64,000 nucleotides of DNA from Xanthomonas arboricola pv. guizotiae (GTDB taxonomy: Bacteria; Pseudomonadota; Gammaproteobacteria; Xanthomonadales; Xanthomonadaceae). Each line of letters begins with the position of its first letter. The first letter of the stretch is position 1. A program made the position numbers and the translations under genes. Shown piece after piece: positions 55,704-64,000 of this stretch. The stretch is taken from assembly GCF_002940205.1 (NCBI RefSeq), contig NZ_MDSK01000018.1:31441-95440 (forward strand), written 5' to 3'. The notes beneath the pieces are model-generated. The model did not search any database and had not been told where the DNA came from. It was given only the letters and a program-made list of their open reading frames with translations.

Positions 55704-58700
55704 TGCCGCGAGCACCACACCCGGCACAGCGACACCAGCTTGTCCACGTCGATGGGCTTGGCGATGTAGTCGTTGGCGCCGGCCTCCAGGCAACGTTCGC
55801 GATCGTCGGCCATGGCCTTGGCGGTCAGCGCGATGATCGGCAGATCCTGCCACTGCCGATTGGCGCGGATCTGGCGCATCGCGGTCAGGCCGTCCATCTC
55901 CGGCATCATGATGTCCATCAGCACCAGGTCCACCTCGTGCTTGGCCAGGTGTTCCAGTGCCTCGCGGCCGTTGCGGGCGATCTGTAGCGTCACCCCCAGC
56001 GGTTCGAGCACGCTGGAGAGCGCAAAGATGTTGCGCACATCGTCCTCGGCCAGCAGCACGGTGGCGCCGTCCAGCACCGCGTCGCGGCGCCGCGCTTCGC
56101 GCAGCAGGCGTTGCTGGTCGCTGGGCAGCGAGGCTTCCACGCTGTGCAGGAACAGCGTCACCTCGTCGAGCAGGCGTTCGGGAGAGCGCACGCCCTTGAT
56201 GATGATGCTCTTGGAATAACGGCGCAGGCGCTGTTCCTCGTCGCGGGTGAGCGCGCGCCCGGTGTAGACGATGACCGGCGGAAACGCGACTGCGTCGTTG
56301 CCGGCCATGCGCTCGAGCAGGTCGTAGCCGCTGCCGTCGGGCAGTGCCAGATCGGTGACCATGCAGTCGAAGGTCGAGCCGGCCAGCTGCTGCATCGCCT
56401 CGGCAATGCTGCCCACCGCGATGATCTCCAGCTGATCGCGCGCCAGCAGCAACTCCAGATTCGCACGCAGCGCGCTGTCGTCCTCGACGATCAGCAGGCG
56501 GCGCACCGCGCGCGCATTGGTGTCTTCCAGTTGACGGATCGCGCCCGCCAGCAGCTCGCGCGTGGCCGGCTTGATCAGATAGCCCACCGCGCCCAGTTCC
56601 AGCGCAATCTGGCTGCGTTCCAGCGCGGACACCACATGCACCGGAATATGGCGCGTGGCCGGATCGCGCTTGAGGCGTTCGAGCACGCTCAGGCCGGACG
56701 CATCCGGCAGGCCGATGTCGAGCAGGATCCCGCTGGGGCGCAGCTCGGCGGCCAGACGCAGCGCTTCTTCGGCGCTGGGCGCCACCACGCAATCGAAGTC
56801 CAGCTCGTGGGCCAGGTCGACCAGCGCCTGTGCAAAGCGTGCTTCGTCTTCCACCGCCAGGATCAGCCGGCCGGGGCGGGTACGTTGGTCGCGATCGTCG
56901 TCGGCGCGCTGCAGCGGCGGGGCGGCGGCTGTCGGAATCGGCAGCGGCATCCCCGTGGACGCACCCGTTGCGCGCCCATCGAGGCGCGAGGCCATGCCGC
57001 TGGCGGACTGCAACGACGGCACGGCGCCGATCGCCGCTGCGCCCGCGTTGGCCTGCGCTGCTGCGGCCAGCTCGGCCGGTGCGCCGTCGATCGGCAATTC
57101 CAGCGTGAAACAGCTGCCGCGTCCGGGCTGGCTGTCCACGCGGATGCTGCCGCCCATGCGCTGGGCCAGGTCGCGCGAGATCGACAGCCCCAAGCCGGTG
57201 CCGCCATAGCGACGGCGCGTGCTGCCATCGGCCTGACGGAACGCTTCGAAGATGATCTCGGTCTGTTCGTGCGCGATGCCGATACCGGTGTCGTTGACCT
57301 TGAACAGCACCCGGCCCGGCGTGTGTGCCTGGATCGACAGGCTGACGCTGCCGTGCTCGGTGAACTTGATCGCGTTGGCCAGCAGGTTCTTGAGGATCTG
57401 CTGCAGGCGCTGACTATCGACGACCAGTTGCGTCGGCGCATCGGATTCGGCAGCCAGCCGCAACGCCAGCCCCTTCTGGTGCGCCAGCGGCTCGAACGTC
57501 TCGCGCAGGCGCTGCAGCATGGAGCTGGTGGCGACGGTTTCGTCGGCCAGTTCCACATGCCCGGCCTCGATCTTGGACAGGTCGAGAATGTCGTTGATCA
57601 ACGCCAGCAGGTCGTTGTTGGACGACAGGATCGCCTGCGCGTATTTCACCTGCTCGGGGCTGAGCGTGCCGTCCTTGTTGTCTGCCTGTTGTCTGCCAGC
57701 AGCTTGGCCAGGATCAGTGCGCTGTTGAGCGGCGTGCGCAACTCGTGCGACATGTTGGCCAGGAATTCGGACTTGTAGCGCGAGGCGGTGGACAGCTCGT
57801 TGCTGTTGCGCACCAGCTGATTTTGCGCGATCAGCAAGGCCTGCTTCTGCGCCTCCAGCGCCTGGGTGCGTTCTTCCAGTTGCACATTGGTCTGTTCCAG
57901 TTCGGCTTGCTGCAGTTCCAGATCGCTCTGCGATTGCTGCAGGCTACGGCTTTGTTCCTCCAGCTCCTCGTTGGCCACGCGCAGTTCTTCCTGCTGGGTC
58001 TGCAGCTCTTCGCTCTGGCGCTGGGTTTCTTCCAGCAGCGCGACCAGCTGCGCGCGCAGCAATGCCGTGCGCAAGGCCAGGCCGATGTTTTCGCCGCAGC
58101 GTGTGAGCAGCTCTTCCTCGCGCGTGCGCGCAATGCCCGGCGCAGCGGCGCGGCCCAGCTCGAGGATGCCGATCACCCGCCCATCGGCGATGACCGGCGC
58201 CAGCAGCAGTTCCTGGCAGGCGCTGCGGCCCAGGCCCGAGGCGATCTGCAGATGTCCGGCTTCCACACCGCGCACCCGGCGCACCGTGCCGCTGCGCAAG
58301 GCCTCGCGAGTTGGCCGGCGTCGGTCGGCAATATCCTGGACACATCGGCCGGCAACGCGGCGCCGCCGGTCAGGCGCAGGCGTTCGCCCTCGATGCGATA
58401 CAGCGCGCCGACCTGCGCATCCAGCGTGTCGCATAGCGCGCGCACGGCGGCATTGGCCAGATCGTCCGGGCTGTGATCGCCGCGCAAACTGGCTTCGACG
58501 GTGTTTTCGGCCTGCTGCAGCCACAGCGCCAGTTCGGCCTGGCGGCGCGCGCGGATGGCCTGCATCACCACCAGCGCCATCGCCAGGAACGAGACCCCGC
58601 CGATGCTGCGGTTGATCGAGGAAAAACTCGAACTGGTACTGGCCGGCGCCAGCTGAAAGCCGACGGCCAGCAGCACGCACGAGAGCGCGGCGACCAGCAG

Positions 58701-58868
58701 TGGCACCTGCACGCGATTCTGGAAGACCGTCACGCCCACCGCGACGAAATAGGTCAGCCACACCGCATAGCCGAGCGGCGTGACCAACTCCACGCCGAGC
58801 GTTCCGGCCATCAGGGCCCCCGCGATCACCCACATCCAGCGGTCGCGTGTGGTCGAGATGTTCTGCAT
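55700..58868 (-). pseudogene. Large hybrid histidine kinase (membrane-GAF-HisKA-HATPase-3xREC) broken by two frameshifts
   Basis: The three frames together make one kinase of about 1050 residues. Frame one, from ATG 58868, gives two or more membrane helices and the start of a GAF domain, up to PTDAGQL near 58311. A one-base deletion then shifts the frame. Frame two gives the rest of GAF, a long Gln/Glu-rich coiled coil and the H box [20 protein letters not shown], then stops after an 11 bp tandem duplication at 57676-57697. Frame three resumes with [20 protein letters not shown] and encodes HATPase and three receivers (LLDIGLPDASG, MVTDLALPDGSG, LLMDI-type MMPEMDG). As it stands no full kinase can be made. 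The end overlaps cheR by 4 nt. Confidence 0.88.
57676..57697. repeat. 11 bp tandem duplication inside the hybrid kinase gene
   Basis: TGTTGTCTGCC occurs twice in a row (57676-57686, 57687-57697). Removing one copy joins LLADN to [19 protein letters not shown] in a single frame, so the duplication is the lesion. Confidence 0.92.
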
Positions 58869-59024
58869 GAAGGCGCGGACCGGACGGGGAGGGCGGTCAT
58901 GGTAGCCGATAACTTTCACGCGCAAATCGCCGGCATCTTGACGGTCTGCAGCCGGGTCGGCTTGCACGCGACCTTCACGCACTCGTCACTATGGTCGCGC
59001 GCTTTTCCGGGGGAAAGTTGCGTG

Positions 59025-60188
59025 ATGGATGCGGAAACGGCCGTCGACAGTGCGGGGCCGCTTTCTCACGACAGCCGGCAGTGCCAGCTGTTGGTGCAGA
59101 GCGTGTCCGACTACGCGATCTACATGCTCGATACGGGCGGCCATGTGTGCAGCTGGAATCCCGGTGGCGAGCGCATCAAGGGTTACACCGCCGCCGAGAT
59201 CATTGGCGCGCATTTTTCGCGCTTCTATCTGCCGGAGGATGCGCAGGGCGGCGAACCGGCCCGCAATCTGGATACCGCCAGACGCGAGGGGCGCTTTGCC
59301 ACCGAAGGCTGGCGGGTGCGCAAGGACGGCAGCCGCTTCTGGGCAAGCGTGGCGATCGAGCCGGTGCTGGAATTCGGTGTGCTGGTGGGGTTTGCCAAGG
59401 TCACCTGCGACATCGACCAGCGGCACCAGGCGCAGCAGCTGTTGCAGCATGCGCAGCATGCCCTGCTGCAGTCGCAGAAGGTCGACGCGCTGGGTCGCCT
59501 GACGCTGGGCATGGCGCACGATTTCAATAACCTGCTGACCGTGATGGTGACCAGCCTGGACCTGATCGCGCTGCGTGCCGGCGACGACGCGCGTACGCGC
59601 ATGTTGGTGGAGGCGGCGCAGACCGCAGTCGATCGTGGCACCTTGCTGACGCGCCAGCTGCTCGCCTTTGCGCGCGGGCAGCGGCTGATTCCCGAGCGCC
59701 ATGGCGCCAACGCGGTGGTGACGCGCTCGCTGGAGCTGCTGCGGCGCGCCTGCCCGGCCGGGATCGTGCTGTCGCTGGCATTGGCCGAGCAATTGCCCGA
59801 TATCCGCGTGGACCCCGGCCAACTGGAAGCGGCCTTGCTCAATCTGGTGTTCAACAGCTGCGATGCCATGCCCGGCGGCGGCCGCATCGTGCTGGAAACG
59901 GCCGTGCAGCAGCGTGTTGCGCCATCCGATCCGCATGGCCGGGCGTGCGCTTATGTCGGCATTGCCGTGCGCGATGACGGCCCCGGCATGTCTGCACACG
60001 TGGCGCAATGCGCCAGCGAGCCGTTTTTCACCACCAAGGACGTGGGCAAGGGCTCGGGCCTGGGATTGAGCCAGGTGTATGGCTTTGCATCCCAATCCGG
60101 TGGCTTCGTCGAGCTGGACACTGCGCCTGGTCGCGGCACCACCGTTACCCTGTTTCTCCCGGCCATCGAGGAGGCTGAGCATGACTGA
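59025..60188 (+). CDS. PAS-domain sensor histidine kinase
   Basis: The 387-residue soluble protein has a PAS/PAC sensor at about residues 20-135 (DYAIYMLDTGGHVCSWNPGG, AEIIGAHFSRFYLPEDAQGG, VRKDGSRFWASVAIEPV). The kinase core follows: LGRLTLGMAHDFNNLLTVMV (His165), LVFNSCDAMPGGG, RDDGPGMSAHV and GKGSGLGLSQVYGFASQSGG. ATG 59025 follows GGGGGAAAG at good spacing. It overlaps the downstream response regulator by 8 nt and is divergent from the broken hybrid kinase. Confidence 0.93.
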   Translation: MDAETAVDSAGPLSHDSRQCQLLVQSVSDYAIYMLDTGGHVCSWNPGGERIKGYTAAEIIGAHFSRFYLPEDAQGGEPARNLDTARREGRFATEGWRVRKDGSRFWASVAIEPVLEFGVLVGFAKVTCDIDQRHQAQQLLQHAQHALLQSQKVDALGRLTLGMAHDFNNLLTVMVTSLDLIALRAGDDARTRMLVEAAQTAVDRGTLLTRQLLAFARGQRLIPERHGANAVVTRSLELLRRACPAGIVLSLALAEQLPDIRVDPGQLEAALLNLVFNSCDAMPGGGRIVLETAVQQRVAPSDPHGRACAYVGIAVRDDGPGMSAHVAQCASEPFFTTKDVGKGSGLGLSQVYGFASQSGGFVELDTAPGRGTTVTLFLPAIEEAEHD

Positions 60189-60549
60189 ACCCCTGCGTCT
60201 GTTGATGGTGGAAGATCAGCAGGAATTGCGCGAACTGATCGGCGAAGCGCTGCGCGATGCAGGCATCACCGTCGAAACCGCCGACGACGGCCATAGCGCC
60301 TTGCGCATGCTGCGCGAGAACGGCCCCTACGATGTGGTCTTCAGCGACATCCGCATGCCCAACGGCATGTCGGGCATCGAACTGAGCGAACACGTGGCGC
60401 AGCTGCTGCCGCAGGCGCGGGTGATCCTGGCCTCGGGGTTTGCGAAGGCGCAGTTGCCGCCGCTGCCGGCGCAGGTGGATTTCCTGCCCAAGCCCTATCG
60501 CCTGCGTCAGCTGATCGATGTGCTGAAAGGCGTGGCAACCAACGCCTGA
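60181..60549 (+). CDS. CheY-like single-domain response regulator
   Basis: The 122-residue receiver has the acidic pair Glu11/Asp12 in LLMVEDQQE, phospho-acceptor Asp56 in VVFSDIRMPNGMSG, Ser/Thr in ILASGFAK, and Lys in FLPKPYRLRQL. It has no output domain, so it must act by protein contact. Overlap with the PAS-kinase gene marks it as the cognate partner. Confidence 0.93.
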   Translation: MTEPLRLLMVEDQQELRELIGEALRDAGITVETADDGHSALRMLRENGPYDVVFSDIRMPNGMSGIELSEHVAQLLPQARVILASGFAKAQLPPLPAQVDFLPKPYRLRQLIDVLKGVATNA

Positions 60550-60611
60550 GCGTTGGCTGCGGGTGTCCTGCGCTGCAGGGGCCGTGACCGAGCGCCCTGC
60601 GCCTACGCCGC

Positions 60612-61961
60612 TCAACGGCTCTGGTAGTACACCTTGTCGATGGCGATCTCCACCGGTGCGGCCGGCGGATCGGCCACCAGCATGAACATCTGTTTGACCG
60701 CCTGCAGATCCAGGTCGTGGAACGCGTTGAAGGGAATGCTCACCTCGTGCCAGGCGCCGTCGCGCACCAGGCCGTACTGATTGCCGCCTGCGGCAAAATC
60801 CACCCAGCTGTCGCCAAAGCTGGTGTTGATGCCGATCTTGAAGGTCGACGGCGTGGTGGTTTTCAGGTGCAGCTTCAGCGCGCCGCCGGCATAGGCCGCC
60901 ATGTTGCGATAGTCGGTCTGGATGCCCAGGCCATACCAGGCACCGGCGTTGGCGCGGTAGGCCATCACCTTGCTGCCTTCGAACGGCGCCTGCGCGATCG
61001 GGGTGAGGTTGTTCCACAGATACAGCGCGGCATCCTGGCCGAAGGTCAGCCGCCCGCTGGTATCGGCCTGCTCGGTGAACACGCCAAAGCGCCCTGCGGG
61101 CGCCGTGTGTTGCGCGCCCACATACAGCTGCGAACCGGGGTTTTGATACAGGCGGATGTAATCGATCTCCATCGTGCCCGGCAGCGGTGCGGTTACCGCC
61201 GCAGGCGAGGTGATGCCGGTATGGGTGCCGCCGACGGCGAGATTGAGCAGCAGATACTGCTGCTGATGGAATTCGTGCAGCGAGGCGCCTTCGATATTGG
61301 AGATCGCAAACTCGAAATATTGCTGGCCATCGATCGACACGCGGATGAACTGCGGGTCCCAGGTCATGCGGTACACATGGAAGTCGGCATGCAGATCCAC
61401 CGGGCTGGTGTAGCTGGTGTCGTAGTCGGCCTGCTGGCCGTTGTAGTCCCAGTGCACTGCGGCGCCGATACGGCGATTGGCGGTGCCATTGGCGATCGCC
61501 GCAGCCGTGCCGGCTTCCATCAGGTCGATCTCGCCGCGACCTGGCCACACGCCGATGGTGCCCAGCATCCAGTACGCCGGCCACAGCCCATTGCCCACCA
61601 CCGGCGTCTTGATGCGCGCTTCCAGCGTGCCGTATTTGAAATGCATGCGGCCTTCGGTCTTGAGACGCGCCGAGGTAAACGGCATGCCCTGGAACGCTTC
61701 ACGCCGTGCTTCGATGACCAGCCGGCCGTTATCGATGCGCGCGTTTTCGGCGCGGCTGGTGTAGTACTGCATCTCGCCGTTGCCCCAGCCGCACAGGCCG
61801 ATCTGGCAGCCGTTGCCGACGTCGTAGGTCCACTTGTTGCCATCGATGCCGGGGCCATTGAAGTTGTCTTCCCAGACCAGGGTCTGCGCGTGCGCACCTG
61901 GTGGCATCGCCACTGCGCACAGCAGGGCGAACTGCACAGCGACACTGCGTAGCGTGTTCAT
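60612..61961 (-). CDS. Secreted GH16 family endo-glucanase (laminarinase-like)
   Basis: The 449-residue protein has a signal peptide (cleavage near GAHA-QTLVW) and a GH16 catalytic domain up to about residue 285. The active site is GRGEIDLMEAG, with nucleophile Glu144 and acid/base Glu149; WPAYWMLGTIGVWPGRGEID and FHVYRMTWDPQFIRVSIDGQ are usual surrounding segments. The last 150 residues (YVGAQHTAPAGRFGVFTEQA and on, FKIGINTSFGDSWVDFAAGG) look like a carbohydrate-binding beta-sandwich. It probably cleaves beta-1,3 or mixed-linked glucans. ATG 61961 is chosen; the frame is open to 62033. Confidence 0.93.
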   Translation of the reverse strand: MNTLRSVAVQFALLCAVAMPPGAHAQTLVWEDNFNGPGIDGNKWTYDVGNGCQIGLCGWGNGEMQYYTSRAENARIDNGRLVIEARREAFQGMPFTSARLKTEGRMHFKYGTLEARIKTPVVGNGLWPAYWMLGTIGVWPGRGEIDLMEAGTAAAIANGTANRRIGAAVHWDYNGQQADYDTSYTSPVDLHADFHVYRMTWDPQFIRVSIDGQQYFEFAISNIEGASLHEFHQQQYLLLNLAVGGTHTGITSPAAVTAPLPGTMEIDYIRLYQNPGSQLYVGAQHTAPAGRFGVFTEQADTSGRLTFGQDAALYLWNNLTPIAQAPFEGSKVMAYRANAGAWYGLGIQTDYRNMAAYAGGALKLHLKTTTPSTFKIGINTSFGDSWVDFAAGGNQYGLVRDGAWHEVSIPFNAFHDLDLQAVKQMFMLVADPPAAPVEIAIDKVYYQSR

Positions 61962-62379
61962 TGCGTGCGTCTCCAAAAAGTGGACCGACGTCCATGGAGA
62001 AGTGACGCTGCGCAGCGGCTGGTTCAGTGTCAAAGCAATTGTGTGGCGCGTTTCAGTTCCGTGGTGTTCATTCCGGAATCATCCAGTATTGGCATGACGG
62101 CGGTCGCAGACTGCATGCGCCGGATGCTGCGTGGCAGCAGCTGGCTGCGGATGTTTCGTTGCGGGCGCGACCGCATCTGCGGCGTCTAGGTCAATGCGTT
62201 CAAGCCGACAGATGCTTCGAGCGCCAACGCATGCACGCGTTGGCAGGCTCTGGAGTGGCTACGGCGCAGGGGATCCCAACGTGGCAGGCAAGCCGCGTGC
62301 TGCGGCACATCGATGGCCTTGCGGATGCATCGGCAAGATTGCCTGCGGCAGCGTTTCGCGCATGCCGCATACGCCCGAC
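61962..62379. other. Intergenic region between the GH16 gene and the DUF2798 gene
   Basis: 418 bp. Short open frames occur on the plus strand (around 62095-62190 and 62131-62649) but have neither domain nor codon bias that I trust. CGGAATCATCCAGTATTGGCATG near 62073-62095 is AT-richer and may hold promoter elements for an untranslated RNA, but I cannot support one. Confidence 0.45.
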
Positions 62380-62655
62380 TCAATGCCCGGCATGCACCGT
62401 CCAGGCCACCAGCCGTATCACCAGCGGTCGCACCACCAGCAGGCAGCAGAATGCGGTGGGCATCGCAATGCGGTAGGCGTCCAGCACGCGCCACAGGTAG
62501 CCGGGGGCAAGGCCGGTGTTGGCGCCGGTGATCACCAGGCACATCAGCAAGGCCATGATCGTGGCCATATAGAATGCGAACACAAACGGGGTGGTGCGCA
62601 CGCCGAGTTTCCAGCGCGGGCGCAGCAATGGGGAGGAGGGGGGAGATGACGACAT
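62380..62655 (-). CDS. DUF2798 family small membrane protein
   Basis: The 91-residue protein has a Ser/Pro-rich N-terminus followed by two membrane helices (about residues 22-45 and 60-85). FVFAFYMATIMALLMCLVIT and WRVLDAYRIAMPTAFCCLLV followed by VRPLVIRLV match DUF2798. Function is unknown. It is divergent from the LysR gene, with 135 bp between the starts, and is its likely target. Confidence 0.82.
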   Translation of the reverse strand: MSSSPPSSPLLRPRWKLGVRTTPFVFAFYMATIMALLMCLVITGANTGLAPGYLWRVLDAYRIAMPTAFCCLLVVRPLVIRLVAWTVHAGH

Positions 62656-62743
62656 GCAATGGCCTCGGTTGCCGCGGATCGGCGTGGTGGGAAGCACTGT
62701 AGAGACGCCAACGCGGGCGGGGTAGATCGCGTAGCCTTGCGGC

Positions 62744-62764
62744 TTACGTAAGAAAAACTTACGA
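62744..62764. promoter_or_regulatory. Putative LysR operator between the DUF2798 and LysR genes
   Basis: The palindrome CTTACGTAAG (62744-62753) is followed by a second CTTACG (62759-62764), 15 bp on. It lies about 30-45 bp before the LysR ATG and about 90 bp before the divergent gene, a common position for LysR sites. Confidence 0.45.
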
Positions 62765-62790
62765 ATCGTTTGGTAATACTTGCCTGGCCA

Positions 62791-63756
62791 ATGAACATTC
62801 TTCAGTCCATCCGTAGCTTTGTCAGCACGGTCGATGCCGGCAGCATTGCCGGAGGCGCCAAGTTGCTGGGGATCAGTGCCGCTGCGGTCAGCCAGAACAT
62901 TGCGCGTCTGGAGCAGCACCTGGGCGTGCGTCTGCTGCACCGGACCACGCGCAGCCTGGCGCTGACCGAGCGCGGCACGCTGTACTTCGAGCAGGTGCGG
63001 CAGCTGGAGCGCGACCTGGAGCGCGCGCGCCAATCAGTGGCCGGGCCGCAGCAGGCGCCGGCGGGGCGTTTGCGGGTGGCCAGCACCGCGGCATTCGCGC
63101 GGCACGTGCTCGCCCCGATGCTGCCGGCCCTGCGTCAGCAGTACCCGCAGCTGGAGATCGAGCTGCTATGCACCGACCGGGCGGTGCAGCACGCGCAGGA
63201 AAGCGTGGATGTCAGCCTGCGCATCGAGGCGCAGCTGGAAGACGGCCTGGTCGCACGTTGCATCGCCCAGGTGCCGCTGGTGGTCTGCGCAGCGCCCGAG
63301 TATCTGGCGCGCTGCGGGACGCCGCAGGGTGCGGACGACTTGAAGTATCACGATTGCCTGCTGCTGCGTTACCCGGTCGACGGGCGCTGCCTGCCGTGGA
63401 ATTTCGTACGCAATGGCGTGCGCTTCCAGCCGGAGCTGGGCAAGGCGATGGTCAGCGACGATATCGACGCGCTTGCTACCATGGCCGCTGCCGGCGGCGG
63501 CATCGCGCGGCTGGCCGCCTATGTCGTCCAGCCTTACCTGCAGCGCGGCGAGCTGCGGCCGCTGTTTGTCTCCGATCTCGGCAGCACCGCCCAGGCATTG
63601 CCGGAGCCACTGCGGATCTACCTCTGCGTCGCCGACCGCCGCGACTTCACCCCGAAGGTGCGTGCCTTCATGGAGCACGTGCTCGAACGCCTGCCGGTGC
63701 AATGGCGTACTGCCGAGCCCGCGCCGGCGCCGGCTCACGCAGCAACCGGGGTGTAG
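62791..63756 (+). CDS. LysR-family transcriptional regulator
   Basis: The 321-residue protein has the N-terminal winged helix (MNILQSIRSFVSTVDAGSIA, KLLGISAAAVSQNIARLEQH, GVRLLHRTTRSLALTERG) and a C-terminal periplasmic-binding-like effector domain (LRVASTAAFARHVLAPMLPA onward). It is of the CrgA/DmlR-like subtype. ATG 62791 is preferred over the upstream in-frame TTG 62770. It probably controls the divergent DUF2798 gene. Confidence 0.93.
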   Translation: MNILQSIRSFVSTVDAGSIAGGAKLLGISAAAVSQNIARLEQHLGVRLLHRTTRSLALTERGTLYFEQVRQLERDLERARQSVAGPQQAPAGRLRVASTAAFARHVLAPMLPALRQQYPQLEIELLCTDRAVQHAQESVDVSLRIEAQLEDGLVARCIAQVPLVVCAAPEYLARCGTPQGADDLKYHDCLLLRYPVDGRCLPWNFVRNGVRFQPELGKAMVSDDIDALATMAAAGGGIARLAAYVVQPYLQRGELRPLFVSDLGSTAQALPEPLRIYLCVADRRDFTPKVRAFMEHVLERLPVQWRTAEPAPAPAHAATGV

Positions 63757-63912
63757 CCAGAATTCGACATTTGGAGCGCGCCTGGTCCGTGCGCTGTTCG
63801 ACAGGGCGCACGCGGGCGTGACGTGCTGATGCCTGATGCATGCCGGGTTGCTTGAGAGCGAACGACGCTGAAGACGCAGTTTGCGCAGTCGTCGTTCTCG
63901 ACCAACGACTAA

Positions 63913-64000
63913 GAGCGGCTAACAAAACCCTTGAATTCTGTTGAGTCGGCGACAACATTGCCGGCATGACACGTCGCAACGAGATCCCTAGTGCGCTTTG
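63913..64000 (+). mobile_element. Possible left end of an IS5-family insertion sequence, cut by the window
   Basis: GAGCGGCTAACAAAACCC begins at 63913 and looks like the terminal inverted repeat of xanthomonad IS5-type elements. It is preceded by CTAA, which fits the YTAR target duplication. An ATG at 63966 starts MTRRNEIPSAL, compatible with the N-terminus of an IS5 transposase, and runs off the window. The opposite end is not visible, so this stays tentative. Confidence 0.45.

Overview
The window looks like a piece of a Xanthomonas chromosome. It is GC-rich, it carries the divergent hrpG/hrpX pair (master regulators of type III secretion in plant-pathogenic xanthomonads), and it is scattered with GAATCCC-type heptamer repeats and CTCCCGC-AA-GCGGGAG hairpins between genes. 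I cannot name the species from sequence alone.

Layout. Positions 1-13000 hold mixed housekeeping and accessory genes: the tail of a possible GyrI-like protein, a DUF423 membrane protein, an AlkA-type glycosylase, a VanY-type peptidase, a small SPFH/membrane-protein/ribbon-helix-helix operon with its own repeat operator, purT, an EEP-family lipoprotein, an N-end-rule aminoacyl transferase, a five-EF-hand protein, an ECF sigma factor fused to a membrane domain, acyl-CoA thioesterases, an enoyl-CoA hydratase and a PCu(A)C-type protein. Positions 13000-26400 form a core block: uvrA, rplU-rpmA-obg, rpsT, murJ, ribF, ileS-lspA-ispH and a tRNA-Thr(CGT). Positions 26700-34600 hold the cytochrome bo3 oxidase operon cyoABCD, an M61 peptidase, a 20-unit heptamer array and radA.

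Positions 34800-51700 are the regulatory and pathogenicity-associated part. A DUF805 protein is followed by hrpG (minus) and hrpX (plus) across an 835 bp spacer. Next comes a two-gene unit encoding a divergent Hsp90-family ATPase and a 774-residue helical-repeat protein. After repeat-rich spacer DNA and an Old Yellow Enzyme gene there is a six-gene overlapping operon: RsbR, RsbS, RsbT, a GHKL/PP2C phosphatase, a histidine kinase and a REC-PAS-kinase-REC hybrid. This is a stressosome module whose likely output is two-component signalling, because no sigma factor lies in it. A decayed TonB-dependent receptor follows.

Positions 51800-64000 hold a zinc-type thioredoxin, a DUF1428 protein, a second signalling cluster (large hybrid kinase, CheR, CheB and a REC-kinase, each overlapping the next by 4 nt), a divergent PAS kinase plus CheY-like regulator, a secreted GH16 glucanase, a DUF2798 protein divergent from a LysR regulator, and what may be the left end of an IS5-type insertion sequence at the window edge. 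The large hybrid kinase is broken by an 11 bp tandem duplication and by a one-base deletion.

Points most worth following: the Hsp90-like/helical-repeat pair, the stressosome-to-two-component operon, the membrane-anchored ECF sigma factor, the broken CheR/CheB-linked kinase, the SPFH/RHH operon with an 11 bp-spaced operator, and the GCGAC-N5-GTCGC redox-regulator-like site before cyoA.
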